Below are positions 53,349 through 63,982 of a stretch of 64,000 bases of DNA, piece by piece. Source of the DNA: Campylobacterales bacterium (GTDB lineage Bacteria; Campylobacterota; Campylobacteria; Campylobacterales; Sulfurospirillaceae); NCBI GenBank assembly GCA_016930915.1, contig JAFGFU010000033.1:1-64000 (forward strand), in the 5' to 3' direction. The notes beneath the pieces were generated by a model. It did no database searches and was not told where the DNA came from. It saw only the letters and a program-made list of their open reading frames with translations. Both the position numbers and the translations under genes were made by a program. How positions within the stretch are numbered: the first letter of the stretch is position 1; each line of letters starts with the position of its first letter.

Positions 53349-54106
53349 AAATTTCATTGGCTCTCTCAGGCGGTGCGGCCAGGGGTGCTTTTCATTTGGG
53401 AGTTATTGCGGCGTGTGAGCGTCATGGCATTGAAATAGGCGCTATTTCAGGAACAAGCATTGGAGCGGTTATTGCCACGGGGGTTGGCTCAGGCATGAGT
53501 GCCTTTGATATGATACGCCTTTTTAAGAGTGAAGCGTTTCGTAAAGTGATTGGGTTTAACTATTTTCAAAAAGGACTTTTTCGCATTGATGAAAGGGCGG
53601 CTATTTTAAGAGAGATTTGTCCCATTACTCGCTTAGAGGAGATGCGTATTCCAACTTTCATTAATTGTGTGGATTTGCACACGGGAGAGATCATGCGTTT
53701 TAATAGGGGCGAAGCCATAAAACTTGCCATTGCAAGCTCAGCGCTGATTCCTATTTTTCGCCCCATTGCGTATAAACACCATTTATTAATTGATGGGGGA
53801 TTTATGGATAATTTACCCATTTCTCCGCTTTTAGATTACGCGTATCCCATTGTGAGTGTCAATCTTCATCCTTTACATGTAAAAGAAAAGCACACCCTCA
53901 CATCCATGATAAAACGCTCACTTTTTTTGCTTTTCATGGCATCGTCTCAGTTGCAAATTTCCAAAAGTGACCTTTATATTACAGACCCTAAACTTTCTTC
54001 GTTTGGATTGTTTACTTTTAGTGAACTCATGCGCTGTTTTGAGCTAGGATACGCCAAAGGGAGTGAGTCTCTTTTGACTTTTATGGCGCAAAAAAGTATA
54101 ATCTAG
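53333..54106 (+). CDS. Patatin-like phospholipase (RssA type)
   Basis: 257 residues. The oxyanion motif GGAARGAF (13-20), nucleophile elbow GTSIG (Ser42) and catalytic Asp in LIDGGFMDN (D154) are intact. The family are Ser-Asp dyad lipid acyl hydrolases, cytosolic or peripheral. The start lies inside the end of the LpxH-like gene, so the pair may share a lipid-related role. A motif copy at 53873 is the last in the window. Confidence 0.88.
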   Translation: MSESLKISLALSGGAARGAFHLGVIAACERHGIEIGAISGTSIGAVIATGVGSGMSAFDMIRLFKSEAFRKVIGFNYFQKGLFRIDERAAILREICPITRLEEMRIPTFINCVDLHTGEIMRFNRGEAIKLAIASSALIPIFRPIAYKHHLLIDGGFMDNLPISPLLDYAYPIVSVNLHPLHVKEKHTLTSMIKRSLFLLFMASSQLQISKSDLYITDPKLSSFGLFTFSELMRCFELGYAKGSESLLTFMAQKSII

Positions 54107-54130
54107 GGTTTTTATGAACGAAGGAAAGCG

Positions 54131-54829
54131 ATGACTAGTAGAGATTATTTAACGCAAATGTTTGCGTTGCAACAAAAACTCAATGACGAAACCAATGGAA
54201 TCGGTTGGGAAAATGGCTATACCAAAAATAACCGCATGATTAACTGGAAGCGATGTATTTACATGGAGTGCGCGGAGCTCATTGATAGTTTTAGTTGGAA
54301 ACATTGGAAAAATATTAACAAAGCGACAGACTGGGACAATGTAACGGTTGAAATCGTCGATATTTGGCATTTTGTGATGAGTTTGTTATTAGAAGATTAT
54401 AAAACCAATGGTAAGGGTAATTTGGAAAAATTGGTGCATGATATTTTAGATGTACAAGGCTTTGAAGCTTTTACCAAAGAGCCACTTTCTCCTGCATCGG
54501 CTGATCCGATGGAGCTCATTAACGACATTGAGAGTATTATTCACGATATGACAGGTTTTGAAGTGGACTTTTTTGATGGGCTTTTAAAAGAGTATTTTGC
54601 GCTTTCTCGTAAATGTGGCATTAATCTTAAAGTGCTCTACAAATTTTATGTGGCGAAAAATGTCTTGAATCAATTTAGACAAGACCACGGCTACAAAGAG
54701 GGGCACTATAAAAAAGTGTGGAATGGCAAAGAAGATAACGAAGTGATGCTCTCATTTCTTTCAGGTGAAAATGCCCCTACCATTGAGGCACTCTATAAAA
54801 AACTAGAAGGTGCTTACGCTAAAGCATAA
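54131..54829 (+). CDS. dut: Dimeric dUTPase (all-alpha NTP-PPase)
   Basis: 232 residues of the dimeric dUTP diphosphatase type rather than the trimeric beta form. Metal-binding acidic motifs are in CIYMECAELIDSFSWKHWKN (ExxE/D) and NVTVEIVDIWHFVMSLLL (ExxD). The enzyme hydrolyses dUTP and prevents uracil incorporation. Dimeric dUTPases are normal in Campylobacterota. A GAAGGAAAG ribosome site precedes the ATG. Confidence 0.92.
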   Translation: MTSRDYLTQMFALQQKLNDETNGIGWENGYTKNNRMINWKRCIYMECAELIDSFSWKHWKNINKATDWDNVTVEIVDIWHFVMSLLLEDYKTNGKGNLEKLVHDILDVQGFEAFTKEPLSPASADPMELINDIESIIHDMTGFEVDFFDGLLKEYFALSRKCGINLKVLYKFYVAKNVLNQFRQDHGYKEGHYKKVWNGKEDNEVMLSFLSGENAPTIEALYKKLEGAYAKA

Positions 54830-54831
54830 AT

Positions 54832-54850
54832 AGTAGGGAGTCTCCCTACT
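54832..54850. terminator. Hairpin between dut and queD
   Basis: AGTAGGGA (54832-54839) and TCCCTACT (54843-54850) pair perfectly around GTC, overlapping the queD stop codon. There is no T-run, so strength is uncertain. It separates two convergent genes. Confidence 0.5.
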
Positions 54851-55388
54851 GTTGATTGTACACGATACTTCTGCTCTTTGGGGTTTCTAAAAACTCCACA
54901 TGCGATACTTTGACACCTAAACGACTCATTTTCTTTTGGATAATGCCCAAAAGCCATGTTGAGATATTTTCACTCGTAGGGACAAAATCAACGATAATGT
55001 AGCCTTCATACATCTCAATCAAATGGGTTGCTTCCTGTGCCACTTTGCTTAAATCAGGCGTTTGGTAACCTGCCTCATGGCTTAGGAGGTTTTGTTTGTC
55101 CGAAAAGTGCGGTAAAAGCGTTTCAAAGAGTGGATCGTGGATGTCGATGATAAATTTGTGATCGAGCGTTGCGTCTAAAAATTGTTTGAACCAATTGAGA
55201 TGGTGAAAGTCTGTGACCATCCCATTTTTAAGCTCGTTGCTTTGTAAATAAACGACGATTTTACCTTGATGTCCGTGTAGATGACGGCACGCTAAACAGC
55301 CTGTGAGAGAAAATTCTGAGTCGAGCTGTTGCGACCAAACACGGTGCCCGTAACAAAAATCGAACTCTTTACTGATTTGCCATAGCAT
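54846..55388 (-). CDS. queD: 6-carboxytetrahydropterin synthase family (QueD)
   Basis: 180 residues. FCYGHRVWSQ carries the first zinc histidine and ACRHLHGHQGKIVVYLQ the HxHGH pair, with the likely catalytic Cys in GCLACRHLHGH. MVTDFHHLNWF and LDHKFIIDIHDPLFETLLP complete the family pattern. It converts dihydroneopterin triphosphate in queuosine synthesis. The chain is longer than E. coli QueD (about 120), mainly in the loop between the motifs and the C-terminal segment PTSENISTWLLGIIQKKM. Confidence 0.85.
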   Translation of the reverse strand: MLWQISKEFDFCYGHRVWSQQLDSEFSLTGCLACRHLHGHQGKIVVYLQSNELKNGMVTDFHHLNWFKQFLDATLDHKFIIDIHDPLFETLLPHFSDKQNLLSHEAGYQTPDLSKVAQEATHLIEMYEGYIIVDFVPTSENISTWLLGIIQKKMSRLGVKVSHVEFLETPKSRSIVYNQQ

Positions 55389-55447
55389 AGATATACCTTA
55401 ATGTGTGATGCTTAAATGATACCTAAAAAGAGATATAAAGAAGATTT

Positions 55448-57841
55448 TTACTGATTTAAAATAGCAATTTTAATGCGTTTTTGCTCTGTATTTCCTTGAT
55501 CATCTACAGCGCGTATGGTGAAATAACCCTTTTGTTTTGGATGCCATTCAAAAGATTTTGTAGCAGAAGATTTTCCTAAATAGGCATCATTCGCAAACCA
55601 ATAAACTGTTTTAATATTGGCATTTACAGTAGCGTTTAAGGCTATAAATTGTGTGGTTAGTTTTGAACGATTGAGGGTATATGTGATATTTTCTGTAGGC
55701 GAGACAATGTGTATGTTTTCTTCGTTTACATAAGTGGTATTGTTTTTTGTACAGTGTTCTGTTGAGGGAGGTGTTTTTTTTGGAATACCTGCTTGTTTAA
55801 AAAGGGTTAAAAGGTCTGAAGACCAAAATTCAGCCACCTCTATTCTTACAGCTTCTTTTTCATAAGGTGGGCATGCGACTTTACCTGATGTGATGTCAAT
55901 GGGTACAGGCCGAAAAATGGTATCGACGTGAATGGGTGTTTTTCCAGGAATAAACCATGTTGTGCCTTTTTGTTGACACCATTGTGTCACAAGATTACCA
56001 CTTGCAAGGCAAATATCAACTTTTGTAAGATTTGATGGAAATGCTTTTTTAGGTTCTTGAAGGTTGGGATATTGCGCTAAGATGTTATCAATAATGTTAA
56101 AAAAAAGGGGTGCGGCTGCTTCATGTCCTGTAAAGGCTTGATTGCCTTTTCCATTAAAATTTCCCACCCAAACGGCTAGGACATAAGGCCCAAAAACGCC
56201 TACACTCCAAGCATCTCTAAATCCCCACGATGTCCCTGTTTTCCACTGAATAGCAACGTTTGATTTTTTTTCACTCAGGCTTTGATTGGGACGGAGATTT
56301 TGTGAAAGCATATCAAGTGTCATAAAACTTGCTTCGGGACTTAGGAGGCGTAAGGTTTGATGAGATGTTGTGGTTTGCGCCGTTTCTCCTATCAGTGGCT
56401 TAAGGACACCTTCATTGGCAAGCATGGCATAGAGTTGTGCTAACTCTTGCATCGTCACTTCTCCTCCCCCTAAACTTAATGCCAGTCCATAATGCCCTTC
56501 ATTAGCCATCTGTCCGATACCTGATTGTCTTAAAAATTGGTATAAACTGGGTTCTTGTAATTTAGAGGCAATGGTTACTGCAGGGATATTTCGGCTATAA
56601 ATGAGGGCATCAGTGACGGTAATAGGTCCTTTAAATTGAAGATCAAAGTTTTCAGGTACATAGGATCCAAATGCGGTAGGTACATCTTTTAGAATACTCA
56701 TAGGATGAATCAGTCCTTGATCAAATCCTAATGCGTAAATGAAGGGTTTTAGGGTTGAACCAGGGGAGCGTTTAGCCCTTGTTCCATCGACTTGTCCCTG
56801 TATTAAAACGTTGTGGTAATTGGCTGAACCTACGAGTGCTGCGATATGCATGGTTCTTGTGTCAACAAGGAGTGCGGATGCATTGTGTATGCCTTTGATG
56901 GCATTGCGTTCAATGTACCGTGTGATTTGATTTTCTATGAGTTTTTGTAGGTTTAAATCCAGCGTTGTGATAATCGTTTGTTGATGATTGGCTTTTTGCT
57001 TATGATCTTGCAAAAGATAATTCGTAAAATGTGGTGCTAAAAAAGGTAAATCCTCGGGTTGTTTCAAAACTAAAGGAAGTTTAAAAAGAGCTGCATCAAA
57101 CGTATTGGTTGGATGCTTCGTTTGCCACATTTCAAAGAGTTTATTGCGTGCTTTTTCAAGTCCTTTTTCAACAATACCACTGCTTTTATCAATGCGATAA
57201 CCAGGCGATTGTGGTAAAACAGCTAAGGTGAGTGCTTCTTGCAATGTAAGTTGACGAGGTGTTTTATTGAAATAAATAAGACTGGCAGCTCCAATACTTT
57301 CAATATTTCGCCCATAAGGAGCATAGTTAAAATAAGCCTCTAAGATAGCATCTTTTGAGTAGAAAAGTTCAAGTTGGATGGCTCTTAAAATTTGAACGAT
57401 TTTTCCATGAATGGTTTTTGTATTGAGCTTCCAATACATACGTGCTAGTTGCATGGTAATAGTGGAACCGCCTTGTCGACTCGTATTGCTTATATAACTT
57501 TTCCATCCGCCTCTTATAAGGCTTAGGGGATTAAATCCAACATGATAATAAAACCATTGGTCTTCATAAAGGAGTACCCCATCAATCAGCATAGGAGACA
57601 GTTCATTTAGAGGTGTCCAAAGGCGATAACGTTCATCATTGGCAAGGGTTAATCGCAAGAGCTCACTCTGTTTATCGTACAGTGCGGTTGAGAGTAAAAA
57701 GTTATGAGAAAGGTGCTCGTGAGGGATGATAAAGCGCATAGTAAAGCAAAAAGAAAATATTAAAAAAATAGCCATAAGCCAGTTTTGCCATCGTCGTATT
57801 AAAGTGATGAGCAAAACCATGCCTAGAGCCAATTTTTGCAA
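55448..57841 (-). CDS. pbpC: Penicillin-binding protein 1C
   Basis: 797 residues: a short cytoplasmic tail and membrane anchor (about 21-38), glycosyltransferase family 51 domain with LLYEDQWFYYHVGFNPL (E93) and RQGGSTITMQLARM (122-134), then a transpeptidase domain with SPGSTLK (S362, K365), YSRN (S416-N418) and KTGTSWGFRDAW (K534-G536), and a C-terminal BiPBP-like domain. It lies one base after the alpha-2-macroglobulin gene, the same pairing seen in E. coli (yfhM-pbpC). It is probably part of an envelope-repair unit. No TTACATGTAA copy is present. Confidence 0.95.
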   Translation of the reverse strand: MQKLALGMVLLITLIRRWQNWLMAIFLIFSFCFTMRFIIPHEHLSHNFLLSTALYDKQSELLRLTLANDERYRLWTPLNELSPMLIDGVLLYEDQWFYYHVGFNPLSLIRGGWKSYISNTSRQGGSTITMQLARMYWKLNTKTIHGKIVQILRAIQLELFYSKDAILEAYFNYAPYGRNIESIGAASLIYFNKTPRQLTLQEALTLAVLPQSPGYRIDKSSGIVEKGLEKARNKLFEMWQTKHPTNTFDAALFKLPLVLKQPEDLPFLAPHFTNYLLQDHKQKANHQQTIITTLDLNLQKLIENQITRYIERNAIKGIHNASALLVDTRTMHIAALVGSANYHNVLIQGQVDGTRAKRSPGSTLKPFIYALGFDQGLIHPMSILKDVPTAFGSYVPENFDLQFKGPITVTDALIYSRNIPAVTIASKLQEPSLYQFLRQSGIGQMANEGHYGLALSLGGGEVTMQELAQLYAMLANEGVLKPLIGETAQTTTSHQTLRLLSPEASFMTLDMLSQNLRPNQSLSEKKSNVAIQWKTGTSWGFRDAWSVGVFGPYVLAVWVGNFNGKGNQAFTGHEAAAPLFFNIIDNILAQYPNLQEPKKAFPSNLTKVDICLASGNLVTQWCQQKGTTWFIPGKTPIHVDTIFRPVPIDITSGKVACPPYEKEAVRIEVAEFWSSDLLTLFKQAGIPKKTPPSTEHCTKNNTTYVNEENIHIVSPTENITYTLNRSKLTTQFIALNATVNANIKTVYWFANDAYLGKSSATKSFEWHPKQKGYFTIRAVDDQGNTEQKRIKIAILNQ

Positions 57842-57842
57842 A

Positions 57843-60800
57843 TTATTTTTTTTCTGGAGCAGTGATGGTTAGTGTTCCTTCTCCAGGAGAAAGTGCTTGT
57901 ATAGCTCGATCATACATAGCTTCTCCTAAAATAGAAGGGATAACAAATGTTCCAACACTATTGGCTTTTATTTGGTATACAAACTCTTGTGCGTTATGTT
58001 GCGCTGAGCCAAAAAGAATCACACGATCTTCTCTTACATCTGCAAAATGAGGATTCCATGTAGAACCTTGTATTTGTAGAGGGGTGATCCATGTTTCATT
58101 CTCTGCGGATTGCATTTGGGTATTAGGGCTTTGTTGAATGATTTCAAATCCTCCTGGAATTAAGTCAATAATGGCAATATCATCGAGTTCATTTTTTGTA
58201 ATAGAGCGAACACTAATATGGACATTTATTTTATCTCCTAACGCAACTGTTTTAACTTTTTTACCATTGCTGTCGGTGTAGGTACGAACAATTTCCAAAC
58301 CATTTTTAATGGCTTTGGTATCAGCATTTAAATCAAAACCTTCTTGTGTGATGGTGTACCATGCTGGAAGGTTTGTTGGATTTGAAAAGGTGATTTTAGT
58401 ATCTTTGCTCGAAAATTCACCCTTTGCTATAAGATCACTTATGGTTGAAATAAGGCGCATTTCATTTTCAGCATTGCTCGCTTTGATGCTGAGTTGATTT
58501 TCAAGCATTTCTTGTGTGAGTGATTTTGCATAGGCTTCAAGCGCTAAAATACTCATTCCAGAGGAGAGTGTGGTGTAGCGTTCAGCACGTAACATGCGTA
58601 CCATATTTTCAAGAACACGTGTTGGAATTTTTTGTGTTTGTTCTGGAAAATGTTTGGTAATAAGATAGAGCATGGTAGCATCTTGTATTAATGGGTCATT
58701 GTAATTTTGATTCCACCAAGCATCCGAGTAAGTACGATTTAGATTTTGCCATGGCGCTTTTAAAAGTTCACTTGCTTCTTTATCCATTTTGAGCATTTTA
58801 TACGAAGATGCTAGATACAGTGCGGTTAATTCATTTTTCCATTTATCGCCAAAGCGGTTTTGCAATCTATCTTGAACAGTACTTAAAAGGTTGGTTGTAA
58901 TTTGATGTTGTCGGGTGAGTAAATAAATAGAAAAAGCACGTAAACGAAGACCATAGGCATCATTTAAATTTTCATCCGTAGCAATATTGTGAAGATAAGT
59001 ATTGGCATTTTTAAGTATGTCCGCTGGGATTTTTTTGCCTTTATCTCTTGCTTCAAGTAAAAATTGAACCGTATAAGCACTTACAAAAGGATCGGCTTGA
59101 ATGGTTGCTCTCCAGATGCCAAAACCTCCCCTGCTGTTTTGACGAGATCTTAGTATGTCAAGTGTTGCTTCAAAGCGTTCTTCTAAAGCCTTTGCTGTCT
59201 CATTTGTTTCTGAAAACTGTGCAAGGAAGAGAGTTGGAATGGCACGACTAATAATTTGCTCTGAACAGTTATACGGGTAGTTTTCAAGGTAACTTGCAAG
59301 TCCATTGGTTAAGATAAGAGGCGAATATGAGACACTTGCTGAACGTTTGGCATAGGCTTCATGCATGGTGCGAAGATTTGTTATAGTCTCTTCTTTGGAG
59401 CTCATTTGACCAATATTTACTTGGGTACGAAAAGGGACAGAAGGACGAATAGAGAGACTTTCTTTACGGGTAACGGAGGTTGTTCCGTGGTGTGCAACAA
59501 AAGTAATTTCAGCATTGCCGAGTAGATTGTTTGCCCGCATTTTAAAGGTGACAACGCCTTCACTTTTATTGGCTAAGGAGAGTGTTCTTTGTGATCCATC
59601 TAAAAGTGTAAGGTGCGAAGAAGGTGTTGCGCTAATAGTAATAGGAATAGTACTTCCATTGGTATCAAGGTTATTTGCGACACTTAATGCTACTTCAAAT
59701 TCATCTTTTGGGGTAATGACATAAGGTGCATTAGGAGAGAGAACAAAATCATCTCGCACAAAGGTTGTTGTTTGGGTTGCACCAATACGCTCAGGTGTGA
59801 GGGCAATTGCCATAATACGTAATTTACCATTAAAATAATCAGGAATATCATAGGTAAAGGTTTTTTCTCCTTCAACTTCCGTGATACCTGACCAATAAGC
59901 GACTGCTTTATTTGTTTTGCGTTTAAAAGGATTTAAATGTCTATTAAGAGCATTGGATTCTTTGGTAAGATCACCCCCTGGAGCAGAGAGCTCTTTGAGT
60001 TTGCTAAACTCTGGTAAGATAAGATCTAAAATTTGTAAACTATCAACACTGAGTTGTCTTTTACGGAAGAAGAATTTTAGAGGATCTTCAAATTTATAAC
60101 GTGCGACTTGTAAAATACCTTCATCTACAGCAAAAACAATTACTTTTTGTTTTTCCTGTGTGCTGACATTGATCGATAAAGGCATCCCTGGTTTGACCAT
60201 ATCGGGTGATTCTAGTTTAATCTCTGAACGATGTTTCCCTAATCCAATGCTAAAGGGCACAACACCGTAACTTAGGGGACTGGTAAAAATCTCATTAGAG
60301 TTAGGATCTCGTACAAATTGAACGTTAACATAGGCATTGCCTTCAAGCTCTTTAGGGAGTTGTATTGTTTGTGTTGCATTGGTGGTGTTTGTTTTAAACC
60401 ATTGCCATGCATAGACTTTATCTCGTTCGATGGTAATTAGTCCGCTACCTGTGTAGGGGGCATTGATGGAAACTTCTATCATCTCTCCTGGTTGGTACTC
60501 TTTTTGAGAGAGTTTGAGTTTGAGTTCTGCATCACGTTCAAGTGAACGGGTAACGTTTGCATTACCCGCAACACTAAAAGATGTTTTATAGAGGGTATGG
60601 TTTTGTTCATCTTTTAAAACTAAAAAATAATTACCTGGTTTTTGTGTTGGTATGGCGTAAGAATATCCTGTTTCATTGATGGTAATCACATCTTCACTGA
60701 TGGGAATTTCTTTACTTTTGGATTCATATTTATAGACACCTGATGATTGTTGTGTGAGTACAGAAATATAGGTGTTTTCAATTAATGAAAGTTTGAGATT

Positions 60801-63788
60801 TGAGACTCCAATTTGCTGAATATGCGGGTTTACAGCAATGAGATGAAGCATACGTGGCGCATCTTTTTGAATATAACTCAAATCACCATCTGCTTTAGCT
60901 CCAATAAAATAGTCATATGGTGAGATCAACGTTGTGCTAGTTGCGATGACAGAACGTCCACTTTCTGCTTCAAAAGCTTCACTTAAAAGTTCCATATAGT
61001 AACTTGCTGGGGCATAGCTTGATAAGCCAAGATTTAACGTGGCAATACCGTCTTTATTGGTCGTGGTATCTTCGATGGCGGTTTTAAATGTTTGGGTTTT
61101 AGCATGGTCTTCATAAAAATGATAATCCGCAAAAGGTGAAAATTTTGGCGCAGCAGGACGCAGCGTCATTTTTGTACTCACACGAAGATTTTGTGCAGGT
61201 GTTCCAAAGAGATTTTGTACCGCAACATGTGCGTGTACGTCTTCAGGTTTAAGCCACTCTTTGGTTTGTTGAGGTTCGATTTTAATGGCGACATTTAAAC
61301 GATCGGGTTCAAATTCTTTAATATTTACTGTGGTATGACCTAGTTTAGTTCGGTTATTGTTGTTTTTATTCACAGAATAAAGATGAATATTCCAAGCCCC
61401 TGTTGGTGAATTTTCTTTGGTTGTGTAGGATATTTCATTTAATCCTGTTTCATCGAGGGTTAAACTTTGGGTATTTAATAAGGCATTGCGTGAATCATAT
61501 ATCTCAGCAACAACAGGGATTCCTTTGAGAGAAAGAGACCATTTATTGGCTTTGACAATTGAGGCAATATGAAAGGTGTCTCCTGGTCGATAGGTATTTC
61601 TATCAGAAAATAAATAAGCATTTAATACACCATCTTCGTGAGGATCTCTAATCCCACCAATATCAAAACGAGAAAGATTGAGGCTTCGATCACGTGCGGA
61701 ATACGAATAGTTTCTAAGGGGTAAAAATGAGAGATCATCCCCTTTTTCTACAAGATACATCATAGGCTCTTTTTCTCGATAAAAATCATTTAAAGGGGTA
61801 AAATGTGCATGTCCTGATATATCAGAATAGGTGCTTAAAACAGCTTTGCCATTTTTCCCAATCACAGAAACTTTTGCTCCTGAAACAGGAAGCCCTGTGC
61901 TAATGGATTGTATAAAAACCTCACTAGAACTGTCTTCGGCTTGTTTAACAATAATGCCAAGATCGGTGATAATAATAAATCTGTGATCGTACGTATTGCG
62001 ATGACTATCAGCGTAGTTAACACTTTTGTTTTGAGCAACATCCCATGGTTGCAGTTTTAATAAAAAGACCCCTTTTTTCCCTTGATCGTTTTTTGAAAAG
62101 TAGGGTTTAAGATTAACACTTTCATAACTAAGAGACTCTGGAGAGGTTGTTTTAATGGATTGTTTGTGTGTAAATGTTTCAATAAAGTGTTCTTCAAAAC
62201 CATCTTCACTGACATCTGCAAAATTCATATGGCTAAAGTCATCGCTTTGATTAAATGCAACGAGATGATGAAGTTGGTTGGGAGAGACACGTTTGATATC
62301 CAGTTTCATGCCAGGGACATTTTGTGCCAGTATGGGCACTTTATGCTCACCACTTAAAGAAAGAATGGAACCATTTGACATAAATTCAAGCATATTGGGA
62401 TAATCCACAACGCGTAAGGTATAGTTGGAATACCCTTTGATTTTATAGCCTCCTGCTGAGTGCATCTCTTTGTCAAAATTAAATTGTGCAAAAATATAAC
62501 GGTTTGGATTAGCGCTAAAAACAAGACTTTGAATTTTTTCGTACTCTTTTTCAGTGTCGCTGAGCGTGAATGTAAGCTTTTGAGCATGGGCTAGAATTTT
62601 TTCCGTAATGGCGTTGGTATTCCATTGATAATTTTCAATCCGTGGATAATCAGGATGTTTTTGCGGAAGAAGCCAAAGGGTTGTTGCTTTTGCAAGGTCG
62701 CTACCTTTGATGCCATCACTGGTATTGATGAGTAAAAGTTGTTCATATTTATCTTTATTATTTTTAATCACAGAGGTGGTGACATTGTTAATTTTTAAAG
62801 CATAAAGTCCTGGAATATTGACCGATGAGGTGACTTCATTTGCTTTATTGGAGTTTGCTTTTGAAGACATGACCCCTTTTTGAATTTGTAATTTCATGTG
62901 ACTTAAATCTTCAGGTAATTTGACAGGTTCTGAGTGAATCCATGCATCCATTTTAGAATCATTGTATGTTACGCTAAATTTAGGAGAAGAGGTTACTTTT
63001 CCTTTGTGTGTTTGGATGGCTAACGAGATGGCTTTTTCAAAACTGGCAATATCAACAGGATAGTTAAATTGAACATGAAAAATAGACTTTTTTTGCGAAG
63101 GATGAATAGGATCTTGATAAAACTCATTTTCACTGACACGAAGGCGCATCTCTTCTGTTGTGAATTCAAGGGTTTTGACATCAGTTTTAATGGTTGTGGC
63201 AAGTAGCTTTTTGGGTGTAAGATGAATGGTATAGGTTTGTGCCATTGCCCAATCTTTTTTAGGGGAAAAAATCAGTTGATTGCCTGTTTCATTCCATTGC
63301 CAAATGCCTTCTATTTCAGGAGAGAGCTGAATACCTTCCGTAATGGAAGAATTTTTCATGGTTTCAAGAGGTGCTGCTTGTACTCCAAAATCAATAACCA
63401 GTTGATCAATCGTTGGATTTTGTTCTCTGTAATTTGTTGGTGTCGGTATATGTGCAACTTTTATTGTAGCTTCTTGATAATGAATGGGTGCAATTTCAAT
63501 GGCACCTGGACGGTTAAGATACCATTGATAGCCATAAAGACCACCTACGCTACTTGCAATAATGCCTATTAAGCAAAGACCAATCATAAGCGGAAATTTT
63601 TGGGTATAGGCTTCGAGTTTTGCAAAACCATTTTGTATCCACATTACCCATATAGGAGCTTTCCAATGGACATTACCAATTAAGGGAGCGGCTATTTTGC
63701 TCAGCATCAATACGATGAATTTAACGGCTAAAAAAATAAAACGCAAAAGAGTAAGGGGTAAAAGTAGCAAAAAACGTAACAATTGCAT
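57843..63788 (-). CDS. Bacterial alpha-2-macroglobulin with intact thioester motif
   Basis: 1981 residues. The N terminus has two hydrophobic stretches (about 1-35 and 66-88, including FPLMIGLCLIGIIASSVGGLYGYQWYL) and no lipobox, so it looks membrane-anchored rather than a lipoprotein as in E. coli. There follow macroglobulin-like domains; a FSDRNTYRPGDTFHIASIVK MG segment near 730; and an AVAYWSGITEVEGEKTFTYDIPDYFNGKLRIMAIAL region. The thioester motif NCSEQ has Cys1508 and Gln1511, followed by the alpha-helical TED-like domain with RQNSRGGFGIW. Such proteins trap proteases entering the periplasm. The paired pbpC lies one base downstream. It is about 300 residues longer than the E. coli homologue as I recall it. 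Confidence 0.93.
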   Translation of the reverse strand: MQLLRFLLLLPLTLLRFIFLAVKFIVLMLSKIAAPLIGNVHWKAPIWVMWIQNGFAKLEAYTQKFPLMIGLCLIGIIASSVGGLYGYQWYLNRPGAIEIAPIHYQEATIKVAHIPTPTNYREQNPTIDQLVIDFGVQAAPLETMKNSSITEGIQLSPEIEGIWQWNETGNQLIFSPKKDWAMAQTYTIHLTPKKLLATTIKTDVKTLEFTTEEMRLRVSENEFYQDPIHPSQKKSIFHVQFNYPVDIASFEKAISLAIQTHKGKVTSSPKFSVTYNDSKMDAWIHSEPVKLPEDLSHMKLQIQKGVMSSKANSNKANEVTSSVNIPGLYALKINNVTTSVIKNNKDKYEQLLLINTSDGIKGSDLAKATTLWLLPQKHPDYPRIENYQWNTNAITEKILAHAQKLTFTLSDTEKEYEKIQSLVFSANPNRYIFAQFNFDKEMHSAGGYKIKGYSNYTLRVVDYPNMLEFMSNGSILSLSGEHKVPILAQNVPGMKLDIKRVSPNQLHHLVAFNQSDDFSHMNFADVSEDGFEEHFIETFTHKQSIKTTSPESLSYESVNLKPYFSKNDQGKKGVFLLKLQPWDVAQNKSVNYADSHRNTYDHRFIIITDLGIIVKQAEDSSSEVFIQSISTGLPVSGAKVSVIGKNGKAVLSTYSDISGHAHFTPLNDFYREKEPMMYLVEKGDDLSFLPLRNYSYSARDRSLNLSRFDIGGIRDPHEDGVLNAYLFSDRNTYRPGDTFHIASIVKANKWSLSLKGIPVVAEIYDSRNALLNTQSLTLDETGLNEISYTTKENSPTGAWNIHLYSVNKNNNNRTKLGHTTVNIKEFEPDRLNVAIKIEPQQTKEWLKPEDVHAHVAVQNLFGTPAQNLRVSTKMTLRPAAPKFSPFADYHFYEDHAKTQTFKTAIEDTTTNKDGIATLNLGLSSYAPASYYMELLSEAFEAESGRSVIATSTTLISPYDYFIGAKADGDLSYIQKDAPRMLHLIAVNPHIQQIGVSNLKLSLIENTYISVLTQQSSGVYKYESKSKEIPISEDVITINETGYSYAIPTQKPGNYFLVLKDEQNHTLYKTSFSVAGNANVTRSLERDAELKLKLSQKEYQPGEMIEVSINAPYTGSGLITIERDKVYAWQWFKTNTTNATQTIQLPKELEGNAYVNVQFVRDPNSNEIFTSPLSYGVVPFSIGLGKHRSEIKLESPDMVKPGMPLSINVSTQEKQKVIVFAVDEGILQVARYKFEDPLKFFFRKRQLSVDSLQILDLILPEFSKLKELSAPGGDLTKESNALNRHLNPFKRKTNKAVAYWSGITEVEGEKTFTYDIPDYFNGKLRIMAIALTPERIGATQTTTFVRDDFVLSPNAPYVITPKDEFEVALSVANNLDTNGSTIPITISATPSSHLTLLDGSQRTLSLANKSEGVVTFKMRANNLLGNAEITFVAHHGTTSVTRKESLSIRPSVPFRTQVNIGQMSSKEETITNLRTMHEAYAKRSASVSYSPLILTNGLASYLENYPYNCSEQIISRAIPTLFLAQFSETNETAKALEERFEATLDILRSRQNSRGGFGIWRATIQADPFVSAYTVQFLLEARDKGKKIPADILKNANTYLHNIATDENLNDAYGLRLRAFSIYLLTRQHQITTNLLSTVQDRLQNRFGDKWKNELTALYLASSYKMLKMDKEASELLKAPWQNLNRTYSDAWWNQNYNDPLIQDATMLYLITKHFPEQTQKIPTRVLENMVRMLRAERYTTLSSGMSILALEAYAKSLTQEMLENQLSIKASNAENEMRLISTISDLIAKGEFSSKDTKITFSNPTNLPAWYTITQEGFDLNADTKAIKNGLEIVRTYTDSNGKKVKTVALGDKINVHISVRSITKNELDDIAIIDLIPGGFEIIQQSPNTQMQSAENETWITPLQIQGSTWNPHFADVREDRVILFGSAQHNAQEFVYQIKANSVGTFVIPSILGEAMYDRAIQALSPGEGTLTITAPEKK

Positions 63789-63982
63789 GGATGTCCTTTG
63801 GGTATTATGTAAGGAAGATTAATTCGTAATACTACATAAAAGTTACTTAGTTTTGGTACACCATTAGCTTCTTTCTTTTTCTTAAAATTGTTCTATGGGT
63901 ATAAATCTAAATCGAAGCGAATGACGTTTTTTTATTAAAAATGTACTACTATTTAAAAAATAATTTAATCAAAAAGAGTGTT

